Assembly: GCA_049724395.1 (NCBI GenBank)
Contig: JAUGWO010000112.1
Coordinates: 62,001 to 126,000, forward strand
DNA from: Spongospora subterranea f. sp. subterranea
Lineage: Eukaryota > Endomyxa: Phytomyxea > Phytomyxea > Plasmodiophorida
Length of the DNA stretch: 64,000 nt
Direction of reading: 5' to 3'
Under the pieces are notes generated by a model. It ran no database searches. It was not told the DNA's origin and was given only the letters and a program-made list of their open reading frames with translations. Below, piece by piece: positions 44,093-56,900 of the stretch; position 1 is the first letter of the stretch; each line of letters starts with the position of its first letter. Made by a program: the position numbers and the translations under genes.

Positions 44093-45537
44093 ACCGATTG
44101 GTGTAACTATCGCTAGTTCAAAATCTGAGGCCACATATACATCGGTTTTCAGGCTTCTGAAACAGCTTACTGAAGACGTAGATATTAATCTGCGTTGAAT
44201 CCAAACTTGGCCATGACAGACCACGACGTAGGAATTCGAAACTCTCTAAGAAATGTCTGGCCTCACATAACCTTGCTGTTGTGCCTGTTTCATGTTTTAC
44301 AAGCTGTCTGGAGGTATTTATTTTCCAAAGAAAGTGGTATAGAAAAACATATTCGTCCACAATTATTCGCGAAATTTAAGACTTGCGTTTATGCGGATAA
44401 TTCGCAGCAAATTCTTGCGAAGGCAGCATTTTTTGGCTCCCCGATGATGACAAGCCAATCTGAGAAGTATTTCTCTGATCTCTGGAAATGCTCCAGAGAT
44501 TGAATACGATGCCACCGATCACTGCTTATTACTAGAGGTCACGACACCAATAACTCGAGATATCTGTTCGGCTTTTCAAAGAAGCTGTTCTGAATCGAAC
44601 GAGAGCGCGCTCATTGGGCCAGTTGCTGCGGATGCTATCTGAGGATCTTGACTCCTACTATTCATCACGACTACTGGATTTTTCTGCTTCACGGAAGAAT
44701 GTTTCCTATCTTTATTTTAAATCATTCTCTGCATATCGAAAATCTAAGGATATTCCGCAAGATTCGTTCACGAAGGTCGACCATCATCAATATCATTGCG
44801 TTTTCGAATCAGAGTCAGGCATAATCTATGAGCTAGATATGGAAGCGCAAGTCTGTTCCTGTGAGCAAGGTATTGGTGGAAAAGTGTGTAAACACTTGAT
44901 CGCTTGTTCTAGACATTTTGGTATTGTTTTGTTCTCCCTTCCACCTGAAGATGCCCATTCACGACAAATGATTGCAAAAGTTGCCCTTGGATCGTCAGAA
45001 CCGCTTTCTTTTTATCAGGGATTCCAATATAATACTGCCGAAACGCTCGATGAGGATCTGTCAGTCATTGATCACCCTTCATCTAGTGCCAATGACCTCG
45101 ATCAGCAAGCCGACCCTCACCCATCTGAACAAACAATTACAGAACGACCACTCGCAGAACGACTACTCGAAGCAACAGCCTTGTTAGACGAGTTTGCCTC
45201 ACATTCGAAGTCAATCATTCAAAACGACATTTCGGAAAGTTGCTTGAAGACGTTACGAACGTTAGTAGCGAAGGTCAAACACTGCAGCACAGAGTCAGCG
45301 TTGGAAGCAATGCTTGTTGGAAGAAATCCCATTTTGAACAGGCAAACTGCCTCAAGGGTCATTAAAGTGCAGCCTACATCCATTAGTAGAAGAAGAAAAG
45401 CCAACGGAAGCAACAATGCGCAAAAGCGTGGCGGATCGATCTCATTGAGGCTAGCAGACCCAAAGAAGAGAAAGAAAAAACCGCACAATCTCACGGTTGC
45501 CGTTGCCAACAATGCATCAAACTCAACGAAGCATTAA
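44093..45537 (+). pseudogene. MULE transposase fragment with SWIM zinc finger
   Basis: Starts in the middle of the DDE domain: LPIGVTIASSKSEATY, then (after a frame change at about 44190) NLAMTDHDVGIRNSLRNVWP and LLLCLFHVLQAVWRYLF, the conserved MULE D...CxxH region. Another broken stretch (44500-44610) contains ITRGHDTNN. From 44614 a long intact frame of 307 codons carries the SWIM finger CSCEQGIGGKVCKH (about 44850; CxCx(n)CxH) and a basic C-terminal tail with GRNPILNR and KKRKKKPH. The N-terminal half is absent, replaced by the Tigger remnant at 44092. Confidence 0.85.
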
Positions 45538-46263
45538 TTAGGCTGTTAATAATACAACCATGAACGTATTAAACCATGCTATTGTTTCGAATTCAATGCT
45601 GATATTAGATTGGAATTTGGCGCCAGATTTCCATCGTGAAAAATGATCAAACCTATATTGACTCCTCTAGGACCATTGATTACAAAAAATCGACGACAGT
45701 GATCGAGAACAGCAATGTGCTCCAGTGTTGTTGATTGTGTACTTGCAGTCAGCGAAACGTCAAATATGCTGCAGTGTTGATCATTATACATTTGCAGTCC
45801 TTATATATACACAAGTGTATATACAGGTTCCAGTTGCCCGAGACGTACAAGGTTTGTCCAAACGCGTACCGGTGTGGCCTTCCGTAGTGGGCGTGACCAG
45901 CACCAGACGTAATGGGCGTGACCAGCCGTAGTGGGCGTGACCAGCCGTAGTGGGGGTGACCAGCCGTAATACATCCTGCTTGTACTTTACGATGAACTCC
46001 GTAACCAAATGCGTGGCAGCCTTGTTGCCTGATACAGCGCAGCCCTTTTTTTCTCATTCAGTTGACGGGGTTTGTTTGAAATGTACTGTATTATTTGATA
46101 AAGGTGTTTTCTATTTCACCAACCATTATCATTAACTAGAGCGTAGCTATCGCGACCTTTTCTGATCAAACCACCACCTTGGTTTTGGGCACTTTGACAT
46201 TTCGAAATTTGGTGAACGGTGGTGGCGCCGCCGGACATTTGCGGTTTCAACAGACATCGGTGC
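45538..46263. other. Intergenic region with a minisatellite
   Basis: Separates the MULE fragment from the WDR26-like gene. It contains the 19-bp minisatellite and a tatatacac/gtgtatata inverted word near 45805-45824. No coding motif is seen. Confidence 0.45.
45882..45970. repeat. 19-bp minisatellite, about four copies
   Basis: Units cgtagtgggcgtgaccagc at 45882, 45908, 45927 and 45946, with a partial fifth unit. The first and second are separated by 7 extra bases; the units differ at one or two positions. Confidence 0.9.
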
Positions 46264-49200
46264 ATGACTAGAGCCTGGACCGGTTCAAAGCGACAGAAAA
46301 TGAGTGAAACCAATGACAGGATCACGACGCCGGCTGGGTATTTTGTCAGACGAGACGAGCTATGTCGGCTTATAGGTCAATCTTTAAAGACTGTTGGAAT
46401 GGACAGATCCGTGCAATGTTTCGAAAAAGAATCCAACACAAGATTGTCTGGCGAACGCTCCAGTTTTTTATCAGAGCATGTAGTGAACCGCAACTGGGAG
46501 CATCTCCTGGTTTCATTTTTTTTAGATTCAACAGCGATCAGTTCTGCGGAACAAGAAGCTCGGGAAATTATCTATCGTATCCAAGCGTTTGATTTATGCT
46601 CTAAGCGGCGACACAATGAGGTACTGAATGTTTATCCCGTGTTCATCAATGCAGCCACGTGTTTGGATCCATAGCAGTGTGTTTTTGGTTAAGCATTTGA
46701 TTAACCATTCCTATGCTGTTCATGACACTATTGAAGTTTGTTAATTTCTTATGGCTCAGCACCGTTTTGTTGTAGGCACTTGAGTGCATTCGCCGATCTC
46801 CTCAATCTTTACATGGTCCGTTATCGCAATTGTTGCTCTTCGTCGATTATGACGAATTGAAGCATTATTTCGAATCTGTGTTCGGAGAAGATTCCACATC
46901 TCTTGCGTCAATAAATCACCGCCTTCAGGTCAATGACTCAGGCCAACTCTATGTAATGCTGATCGTTTTTTCAGAAACTTCTCAATTTTGACGATTTCAT
47001 TCCCGAAAATCGGTTGCTTTTTCTGATTGATCTCGCCTATCGTAATTCCATGGAATTGCCTTCCAGAGATGGATGTGATCCACTTTGGGCGAACGACAGC
47101 GGTCATGTTGAAAACGATCGAGAATTGGAGAACCGCGTTTCGATTTCGACACCCAGTGGTCTTAACATTAGTTTTCCAGAGTGGATGCGTATTCTCTTGC
47201 AGGCACTTATCGACCTGGACCTACCAGAAACTGCCGCTGTTTTGTCGTCGGAATCGAAAATAATGCTGGATACATCATCTTTGGCAGCCTTTCGACGCGT
47301 CGTTCTTGAGGGAAATTGGGATGAGGTTTACAACTTCCTTCCGACAGAATTGTGGCAAGGAACCTCAAAGCTCTTCGACGCGCGTGTATCGATTCTTAAG
47401 CAGGAATTTTTTGAACTTTGCCAAGCTAACGAATTCGTTGAAGTGTGCTATCTTGATTTGCACGTTTTTCCTTGCTAAATACCTTTAGGCTATCAAATTA
47501 TTGGTTGAGCGTGATTGCCCAGCTTCTCTACACGGCCTAGCAAAATATATCATCTATACGGATTCTGCCCAGCTTTTATCTGCAGCCGATTTTGATGGAG
47601 ACTCAGGAACATCTAGGCCACAATTGCTGACTTTTCTTGAGGTAATTGAAAATTTCAGATTTTTATGTTGAAGATCATCCCATATTCTTATAGTAAATTT
47701 GTAATGTTGTGTAATTTCTGGTTTTCACACGTTTTTTGTGAATTATGGTTTTTTTTAGACGAACCTGATCTTTTATCGCAGAAGCTTTTGGTGCCCGATA
47801 ACTTCATGCCGCCGTCGCGTCTCTTAATTTTGATCGATGCCGCAATGGATTTTCAGTTTCGGACCTGTCTTTACCACAATGTCCCTACTGACCGCAATAT
47901 CCTTCTGCTGAAAGACCACGTCTGTTCAGATGACAGTATTCCCACAATTTTAGCACAGGTTTCATTTCCTTTAGATCTTATTCTGGTTTAGCTGACTTGT
48001 CACCTTCGTAGTCCGTTAACGGCCACACAGATGAGGTTGTCCAGCGCACATATCTCTCTCATTTTTTCCCATGCATTTTGAAACCCTTTGCAGATATGGT
48101 ACGTCTGTTTTTCACATGACGGCAGACGTCTTGCTTCCGCTTCAAAAGACTCCACCGTTCGTGTTTGGATTGTAAACGTCTGTGTATTGTTATCTGAACA
48201 GTTCATCATAATCCTGAAATTATATCGTGAGTAGGATTCACCGCCATATTTGAAACATTCAAACTATCTCGCTTGTGAAGCGAAACATGTCAGTTTTCTT
48301 TGTTGGGCACCAGATGACTCAGTGTTAGTCGTGTGCTCCTCTAAAAAAAAGGTAGACTTGTCGAGTGATTGTGTCCCGAATGGATTCAATTATTTCTTCC
48401 GAAGGTCTCCGTTTGGGACCCAGTTACAGGTTCACGGTTCCGCTTAAAAGGTCATCTTGACCAGGTAAACTGTAGTTTACAATTTGATGTTTCTGTTATG
48501 ATTTTGCTGCACTGACTGTTAAGTGTGTACTGTTCATAAGTTTATCTTGCTATCGTTATGGTTTGATAACGTCCAGTTTTACTCTCAGGTATTGGCCTGT
48601 GCATGGACCTCGCGTCCTTCAAGCGCCATTTTCACCGGATCAATTGACCAACAGGTATGCTCTCTCACAGTTGAAAAGTTGCGGTTGTTGTTCGTTATTT
48701 GAGAACTTTCAAAGATTATAATGTGGTCGGAAATTGGTGAACAACTATACTCATGGAGGACAAATTCGGCGATTCACGATCTCTGTGTCTCGAGCGACGG
48801 GTATTTTTTTTTATTTTTAACAATATTTGCAATGCACGCGGCTATTGAGCAATATTCAATGTTTTATTCTGGAGTGATATTTCCGGTTAACACGCATCAA
48901 GTAGTCCCATTCCGTCCGTGGATTGTGGTTCTCTTAGTTTTCAGTCATTGACGGGTTTGTCTTCTTGTATTCGTTTCAATTTGTTTTCATTTTTTCGTAT
49001 CTGTTGTTTCCTTTCAAATCTCTGGCTCTTTTTTATTGGATGTTTTTGTTAGGAACTTCATGTACGCCAGCGCCTCGCAATCCTCAGGTATTCGACGTTT
49101 ACCGCCAGTCGCCTTCGTTTTCAAATAATTTTCAGTACAAATTATCGACCTAACCTCAAAACAAATTGTCGGTTGTATTCGTGAACCGACGCAGCAGATT

Positions 49201-49899
49201 ACTTCGTGCGTACTTTCCGCGGATTCCCAACGCTTACTTATCACTGTGGTCAAGCCGGCCGAGGTCCATTTGTGGTCGGTTAGCGATGTAAACAACCCTC
49301 GACTCCTAGAACGATTCGTTGGGTCTGTTCAGGACAAGTGCGTTTTCAAAAATGGTTTTTTTAGTCATTCGTTGTTCACTTTACGTTGATCGTCTTTAAC
49401 CTTTCAAAAGCATTTGTTTGTGTTTTGACTAGAGCTCCAATTTTCGTTGCGTTGCCGTCCATCTTCAGGGTGTTTCCAGTATTTTTACAATTCTCTTTTT
49501 CGCCTCTGACTGAATTTGCTGATCCGACGTCTGACTCTTCCCCGTTTAGATTTATTGTTCGTTGTACTTTCGGTGGAGTCGATAGCGTTTTTGTCGCCTC
49601 TGGTAGTGAGGACCATCGAAGTCTCATTTGGAATCGTCATACAGGACAGCATATCGCTACTCTTAATGGGCATTCGGTAATGATCGACGTCATGGGAATA
49701 TCTGTTCTCAGTGCATCTCCAACTTTTTTTGTTATTTTGCAACGAGGTTAAGTACTGAATGTTGATGTAGGCCAGCGTTAATTCTGTTTCATGGAATCCA
49801 GTGAATCCATACATGATGGTGTCGGCCAGCGATGATCATTCGATGTTGGTGTGGATTGCCAGGAGATTCATGGATGCCAAAAATACGATGGAACTATGA
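46264..49899 (+). CDS. WDR26: WDR26/GID7-like WD40 protein with duplicated LisH-CTLH-CRA
   Basis: Subunit type that scaffolds the GID/CTLH E3 ubiquitin ligase into higher assemblies. Fifteen exons: 46264-46620, 46776-46928, 46975-47442, 47489-47641, 47759-47958, 48012-48038, 48094-48171, 48235-48351, 48405-48464, 48589-48654, 48715-48800, 49053-49087, 49136-49337, 49550-49676, 49771-49899, about 752 aa. A first LisH ([19 protein letters not shown]) with CTLH/CRA-like sequence fills residues ~30-215. A second, closer to human WDR26 ([50 protein letters not shown] then CLYHN), fills ~238-430. WD40 repeats follow: [69 protein letters not shown]. One base is missing or extra at the exon 4/5 border (47641/47759). 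The alternative start ATG at 46300 is also possible. Convergent with MCMBP. Confidence 0.9.
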
Positions 49900-50059
49900 T
49901 AAGCAATGATTTTATTGTACCAAGACGCCACCTCCTGGGTTACTCATTCAAAAATATTATCTACACCAGATCTCCATTGCCAGTTTCAATTTGTCAATGC
50001 TCAATAAATTTTTACGGGAGACACAAACCACACGTGAAATCAAATAGGAAAGATGTATA

Positions 50060-51488
50060 TCAACCGAAACAAACATTTTTGGAGATGCGCTCTTGATCCA
50101 AAGCGAACGCCGTCTGCCACGTACTTGACGACAGTTCGGATTCCAGCAATGATGCGCTCATCAGCCGGGCCAACACCAGAGTCCGGTGCATGTCGCTGGC
50201 AGCACACCGATGTTCAGCGAAGTCGTCTTGGACACGCGATGATACATCATCATTCATAGCAACAGTAATTCTCCGGCATGTTGAAAGATACAAACGCCAC
50301 TCCTGTAACAACCGCTCTTCCACGCTTGCATCCAGAGACGGCGGAATTGCCTCGCTACCACCAATAACAACAGAATGCTCTGTGGGCACCAAGGTGGTTT
50401 TTTCTTCGGCCACGACAATGACAGGAATATCGACGTTGAAATCCAGATCGTACATAAAGTTGTAAGCAAGTTTCTGAGACCTGGCAACGCGCTGTAACAC
50501 TTTTAAGTTGGAGGTACCGTTTGGAGATAAAGTGCCTTCGGACATTGCAGACTGATCCAGGATTAACGACGTCCCCGGGAGCGAGCTGTAACGGGCCCGT
50601 TATTAAAACGTCTTTGTCGTAGTCCATAGTTGGTGTAAGCGTTTCGGAGTTAGACAGCGCATCGATAGAGAGCGTCATCGAACAAACGGCTGGTAGAAGA
50701 AGTTCACACAGTTCCCGGACCCTGGAAACGACGACATTACAGGGGACGTTGTCAACGGGTCGCAGATGCAGAGGGAAATTTCCGACGAGAATATCGTGCT
50801 CATCAAAACGCGCATGGACCCGAGATATCATGTGACACAAAAGGTATTCAGCTGCTAAATGATCGTTTCCAAGCGCTGCCGCCATAAACTGTAGAAGGCT
50901 AGAGCGCACCATGGGACTCTCCTCGCTTGCTGAAAGGCCATCGCATAAATCTAAATCCTGTCCCCAAACATAGTGTAAAACTGGATAACCGTCATTCATA
51001 ATGCCAACAAAATCAATGCACTGCCCGACGGATGGCGAGATGGCGCTGTCGGCGACCTTGACGATTATGGCCTGCGGTAAACCAGCGATGGAGGTTGCCC
51101 ATGGTGTCAGACCAGGAATGGGTGAAAGGGTGTAAATGTCACGGCTGAATACGCGCTGATCGGCGGTGTTCATGTTCTCACTGGAAAAAGGGACGTCATC
51201 GCGATATTTGCCAGACCGTAATTGCCCTCGCTCGTCACGATAAACGCCAAGGTAGAACTCTGAACCGCGACTCTCAGTGATCAGTCCCCTGAACCGGCAG
51301 AATTTCGACGACGATGTCGACGAGAAATCGTTAGATAGAGTATTGCGATAGCGTTGGGCGGAATCGGAGAGAAGTGCGACTTCGCCCCAGTCCATGGCGT
51401 CGGATTGGGCAAATGATTCGGCGCTTGCAGCAAACAGAGAGTCAACAACCGCCAAGGGATCCCGGATCACATCGGGCAACATCATCAT
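50060..51488 (-). CDS. MCMBP: MCM complex-binding protein
   Basis: Homologue of MCMBP/ETG1, which binds MCM3-7 and assists loading and unloading of the replicative helicase in the nucleus. No intron is needed. The frame opens MMMLPDVIRDPLAVVDSLFA (matching the family N-terminus HPLGIVQGFF) and continues through KFCRFRGLITESRGSEFYLG, LRSGKYRDDVPFSSENMNTA, VDFVGIMN and the conserved core ALGNDHLAAEYLLCHMISRV, then MDYDKDVLITGPLQL. At 50577-50580 a GGGG run shifts the frame; reading on in the next frame gives GTSLILDQSAMSEGTLSPNG, AYNFMYDLDFNVDIPVIVVA and a C-terminus with VQDDFAEHR and SWQTAFALD-like family sequence, ending at 50060. The shift is one base, probably a homopolymer error, otherwise a recent lesion. 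Total about 475 aa, shorter than the human 642 because the variable linker is missing. Confidence 0.9.
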
Positions 51489-51991
51489 TTAGTTGTAAGT
51501 AAACTTGACAAGTGACGGGTTGGCGATATGGCGATTATCCCATCCGGGATTACCCTCTTCGGCCATCCAACATGGTCAACCGGACTTTTCACATTACCGG
51601 TACAATACGGTATATTTGACACTCTAAGCTATTGTCATCAGTAACTTTAGAATGCAATATATCTTGATATTCCAATAATCTCTTTTGGTTTGGTTTGGAT
51701 TGATCCTAGGCGGCGAACCAAAGAGATAGTGCATCCATCTTATCGTTCACAATCATAATATAACTGGTCATCTTCCATTTTCCAACGCCTCACATGCCAT
51801 CGAACCTGACCTTTGTGAGAACCAACACGACTGACAACGACGGGTGCAATAAGATGGAATTTTTCGATTGAATTTTTCGATGAAATACTGTCGAAAACTG
51901 GTTTAGGTATCGCATTAAACACGACACTGAATAGAAATAGGGACGTGTCAGCGATTTGAGTCAAACGATCTCCGAGTATACTCTTTCATTA
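51489..51991. other. Promoter region of MCMBP and spacer
   Basis: No confident gene. A 74-codon minus-strand frame (51964-51740) with IEKFHLIAPVVVSRVGSHKG and WHVRRWKMEDDQLYYDCER has protein-like composition, but no start context, domain or neighbour supports it. Confidence 0.4.
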
Positions 51992-52464
51992 GGGGGTATC
52001 AAATATGCGAAACCACCCAATTTCAAGAATCGATTTTCCCGGAGGCCGGAGAGTTTAGATGGCCTGAAAATCGATTCTTATTTGAAAATCTCCTCCCGAG
52101 GTGATTTTCAGATGAAAATCGATTCTCGCGGACTTTGCTTACGCCATACAGCATCCACCCACCCACTTCCCATTCGCAAAAGTCGACAAATTGAGGTTTT
52201 GTTGGAGAAATTGATGGACAAATCAATTGATGTGGTTGCTTTACTAGAGTTGAAGTGTAAGGCCAAGTCATATCCCAGGCGTCGGAAACTGAGAGCCCAC
52301 AGTTAGCCTACGATATGATTGAAGCAGTGTTGCGATATTGTTATCATATTCGCAAAAGTCGATGTTTCCGGCGGATTTCAGCGTCGGAAAATCGCTGAAA
52401 ATCGATTTTCCGGAGCCGAAAATCATGCGGGAAAATCGATTTTTTTCTCATATTTGATACCCCC
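51992..52464. mobile_element. TA-flanked 473-bp MITE with ATCGAT palindromes
   Basis: Ends gggggtatcaaatatg (51992) and its complement (52449-52464) are flanked by TA on both sides (51990-51991 and 52465-52466), as for Tc1/mariner-type elements. The interior near both ends repeats gaaaatcgatttt-type palindromic words, at least six times. An open frame on + through the left half is repeat-derived and not considered coding. Confidence 0.85.
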
Positions 52465-52466
52465 TA

Positions 52467-53004
52467 TTGAATTTATTATGTCAGTATCGGTTGGGCGATA
52501 TTAGTCATGGTGCAACAATACCCAGCGACATCACCCTTGTTCATATTTTTATGTTGGACTTAGTTCCGTTGATTATCGAAACGCCATCCCGCTGGCCAAA
52601 ACGTCTCAAACCTCTTCCGGCACATTGTGTTATGGTAATTGAATAGGATCGCAATGCCGGCTCATTATCTACACAAAATGATCCCAGTTCGCACCTTTGA
52701 GCCTGGCACCATTCTCCAAATTGTTAACCGACCCTCATATACGATATGGGCAATGTCCCATATATAACTAATTGCAAAAAGGCTATTCTGGCTGAAGACT
52801 ACAGAAGGGCAAATCAAGTTGATGGTAGGGTCCAAGGTTGGTCTGTCGTGGAGTTGATCTCCCTGTTGATCACCGCATATCCTTTATCCCTCAATGATCG
52901 ACATAACGATATCTGTCGCTTGTCGTGATGACAATCTAATCATCATCCTCATGTATTTTTGTTGTCACCACATTGCTTGTGACCACTCCGCCATTGGCTC
53001 ATTA
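52467..53004. other. Intergenic region, no gene recognised
   Basis: A 60-codon + frame (52746-52928) beginning MGNVPYITNCKK is present but has no recognisable motif or splice context. Nothing else stands out. Confidence 0.4.
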
Positions 53005-53280
53005 TTATTTCTCGCTACGTGATCGACTCGGGTGTTTTTGATGTGTCCGAAGCCAGGCCGACGTCAAAATGAACTTCTGTTTTGGATCCATCTCCGCCTT
53101 GTCGAGTTCCGCCCAAAACATCTCCGCCGCTTTCGGCCCGTGAAATAACGAATCGCGCTCAACCTTTGTGTTGTTGAGAAACTCGCTCAGGACATTCTTC
53201 TCGACATCGGTCAGGACGGTGCTCTTCCCAACTGTCTCCATCATCGAGTGCAGCGTCACTTTAGTGTTCGTCATCTTCAC
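53005..53280 (-). CDS. Small hypothetical protein (91 aa)
   Basis: Complete minus-strand frame from ATG 53280 to a stop at 53005. The protein is hydrophilic and predicted helical: DVEKNVLSEFLNNTKVERDS, FHGPKAAEMFWAELDKAEMD, KFILTSAWLRTHQKH, with a basic Ser/Arg tail. No signal peptide, membrane segment or known domain. The even, charged composition and codon use unlike the adjacent repeats favour a real small gene over chance, but there is no homology support from the sequence itself. The 650 bp upstream hold no other gene, leaving room for a promoter. Confidence 0.5.
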   Translation of the reverse strand: MKMTNTKVTLHSMMETVGKSTVLTDVEKNVLSEFLNNTKVERDSLFHGPKAAEMFWAELDKAEMDPKQKFILTSAWLRTHQKHPSRSRSEK

Positions 53281-53936
53281 CTGATTGCGATTAACTGCGA
53301 TTGGGTTTTGAAATGGATGAAGATGGGGAAAGTACGTGTGAGAACAGTGCGACCCCCATTAAACACCACACAACCTGTCCAAGACCTAAACGCATCTTGA
53401 AAGGCAGGACATAGGGCGGGCCGCCATGGAGACTGGCTATCAACGCGGCCAAACAACAGGTGACAAGGTGTCGTCGCAATACACGCCGGATTGTTGATTG
53501 AACCCTCAGGGGGCGTACTGGGCAGTCTCGTGCGGGTCATCGTGGATTTCGACAGAACCTTTTCGCCTGTTGTTTCGCAGACCTTATGATCGTTAATGGT
53601 CATTCTAATGCTGATACATGATCGTAACTGTAGACCTCTAAGAAGGAGGTATATGGATCATGCGGACGTGACTTTCTAGGATTGCAATGTCCATATCGTG
53701 AATCATCGAGGAGAAGGCCGATTTTCAGTTCATTGACCTCTATATATTGTTATGGACCATTTCAGGGATATCCAGGTGAAACAATGCAATTCTTGTTGTT
53801 GCAACCATATTAGAACACGGAACAACAATTGCCCACGTTTTGATAAATACAATAATAAAACCCTTACAATCTGGTATTGTTCAATTCAATCAAGACGCAG
53901 AAAATACCGGAATTCAATCTAGGTTTACAGTTAGTG
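53281..53936. other. Spacer before the second satellite, no gene seen
   Basis: Short frames only. An AATAAAAC-rich tract near 53850 precedes the satellite edge. Confidence 0.45.
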
Positions 53937-56900
53937 TATCGCCATGGCCAACACACATAACTCGGGGTGTTGTTACAAGTGTTATTTAACGTGTCTATCC
54001 CATATATCGCCATGGCCAACACACATAACTCGGGGTGTTGTTACAAGTGTTATTTAACGTGTCTATCCCATATATCGCCATCCAACACACATAACTCGGG
54101 GTGTTGTTACAAGTGTTATTTAACGTGTCTATCCCATATATCGCCATCCAACACACATAACTCGGGGTGTTGTTACAAGTGTTATTTAACGTGTCTATCC
54201 CATATATCGCCATGGCCAACACACATAACTCGGGGTGTTGTTACAAGTGTTATTCAACGTGTCTATCCCATATATCGCCATGGCCAACACACATAACTCG
54301 GGGTGTTGTTACAAGTGTTATTTAACGTGTCTATCCCATATATCGCCATGGCCAACACACATAACTCGGGGTGTTGTTACAAGTGTTATTTAACGTGTCT
54401 ATCCCATATATCGCCATGGCCAACACACATAACTCGGGGTGTTGTTACAAGTGTTATTTAACGTGTCTATCCCATATATCGCCATGGCCAACACACATAA
54501 CTCGGGGTGTTGTTACAAGTGTTATTTAACGTGTCTATCCCATATATCGCCATGGCCAACAACACGGGGTGTTGTTACATAATCCCTCATGGGGGTGTTG
54601 TTACAAGTGTTATTTAACGTGTCCCATATCCCATAGTGTTATCGCCATCGCCATCCAACACACATAACTCGGGGTGTTGTTACAAGTGTTATTTAACGTG
54701 TCTATCCCATATATCGCCATGGCCAACACACATAACTCGGGGTGTTGTTACAACGTGTCTATCCCATATATCGCCATGGCCAACACACATAACTCGGGGT
54801 GTTGTTACAAGTGTTATTTAACGTGTCTATCCCATATATCGCCATGGCCAACACACATAACTCGGGGTGTTGTTACAAGTGTTATTTAACGTGTCTATCC
54901 CATATATCGCCATGGCCAACACACATAACTCGGGGTGTTGTTACAAGTGTTATTTAACGTGTCTATCCCATATATCGCCATGGCCAACACACATAACTCG
55001 TACGGGTGTTGTTACAAGTGTTATTCAACGTGTCTATCCCATATATCGCCATGGCCAACACACATAACTCGGGGTGTTGTTACAAGTGTTATTTAACGTG
55101 TCTATCCCATATATCGCCATGGCCAACACACATAACTCGGGGTGTTGTTACAAGTGGTGTCTATCCCATATATCGCCATGCCAACACACATAACTCGGGG
55201 TGTTGTTACAAGTGTTATTTAACGTGTCTATCCCATATATCGCCATGGCCAACACACATAACTCGGGGTGTTGTTACAAGTGTTATTTAACGTGTCTATC
55301 CCATATATCGCCATGGCCAACACACATAACTCGGGGTGTTGTTACAAGTGTTATTTAACGTGTCTATCCCATATATCGCCATGGCCAACACACATAACTC
55401 GGGGTGTTGTTACAAGTGTTATTTAACGTGTCTATCCCATATATCGCCATGGCCAACACACATAACGGGGTGTTGTTACAAGTGTTATTTAACGTGTGTT
55501 GTTACAAGTGTTATTTAACGTGTCTATCCCATATATCGCCATGGCCAACACACATAACTCGGGGTGTTGTTACAAGTGTTATTTAACGTGTCTATCCCAT
55601 ATATCGCCATGGCCAACAACACACATAACTCATCCAACACACATAACTCGGGGTGTTGTTACAAGTGTTATTTAACGTGTCTATCCCATATATCGCCATG
55701 GCCAACACACATAACTCGGGGTGTTGTTACAAGTGTTATTTAACGTGTCTATCCCATATATCGCCATGGCCAACACACATAACTCGGGGTGTTGTTACAA
55801 GTGTTATTTAACGTGTCTATCCCATATATCGCCATGGCCAACACACATAACTCGGGGTGTTGTTACAAGTGTTATTTAACGTGTCTATCCCATATATCGC
55901 CATGGCCAACACACATAACTCGGGTTACAAGTGTTGTTACAAGTGTTAGTGTTATTTAACGTGTCTATCCCATATATCGCCATGGCCAACACACATAACT
56001 CGCCAACACACATAACTCGGGTGTTGTTACAAGTGTTATTTAACGTGTCTATCCCATATATCGCCATGGCCAACACACATAACTCGGGGTGTTGCGTTAC
56101 AAGTGTTATTCAACGTGATCGCCATGGCCAACACACATAACTCGGGGTGTTGTTACAAGTGTTATTTAACGTGTCTATCCCATATATCGCCATGGCCAAC
56201 ACACATAACTCGGGGTGTTGTTACAAGTGTTATTTAACGTGTCTATCCCATATATCGCCATGGCCAACACACATAACTCGGGGTGTTGTTACACTCGGGG
56301 TGTTGTTACAAGTGTTATTTAACGTGTCTATCCCATATATCGCCATGGCCAACACACATAACTCGTTGTTACAAGTGGTGTTGTTACATAACTCGGGGTG
56401 TTGTTACAAGTGTTATTTAACGTGTCTATCCCATATATCGCCATGGCCAACACACATAACTCGGGGTGTTGTTACAAGTGTTATTTAACGTGTCTATCCC
56501 ATCGCCATGGCCAACACACATAACGGGGTGTTGTTACAAGTGGGTCTATCCCATATATCGTGTTGTTACAAGTGTTATTTAACGTGTCTATCCCATATAT
56601 CGCCATGGCCAACACACATAACTCGGGGTGTTGTTACAAGTGTTATTTAACGTGTCTATCCCATATATCGCCATGGCCAACACACATAACTCGGGGTGTT
56701 GTTACAAGTGTTATTTAACGTGTCTATCCCATATATCGCCATCCAACATCCATGGGGTGTAACTCGGGGTGTTGTTACAAGTGTTATTTAACGTGTCTAT
56801 CCCATATATCGCCATGGCCAACACACATAACTCGGGGTGTTGTTACAAGTGTTATTTAACGTGTCTATCCCATATATCGCCATCCAACACACATAACTCG

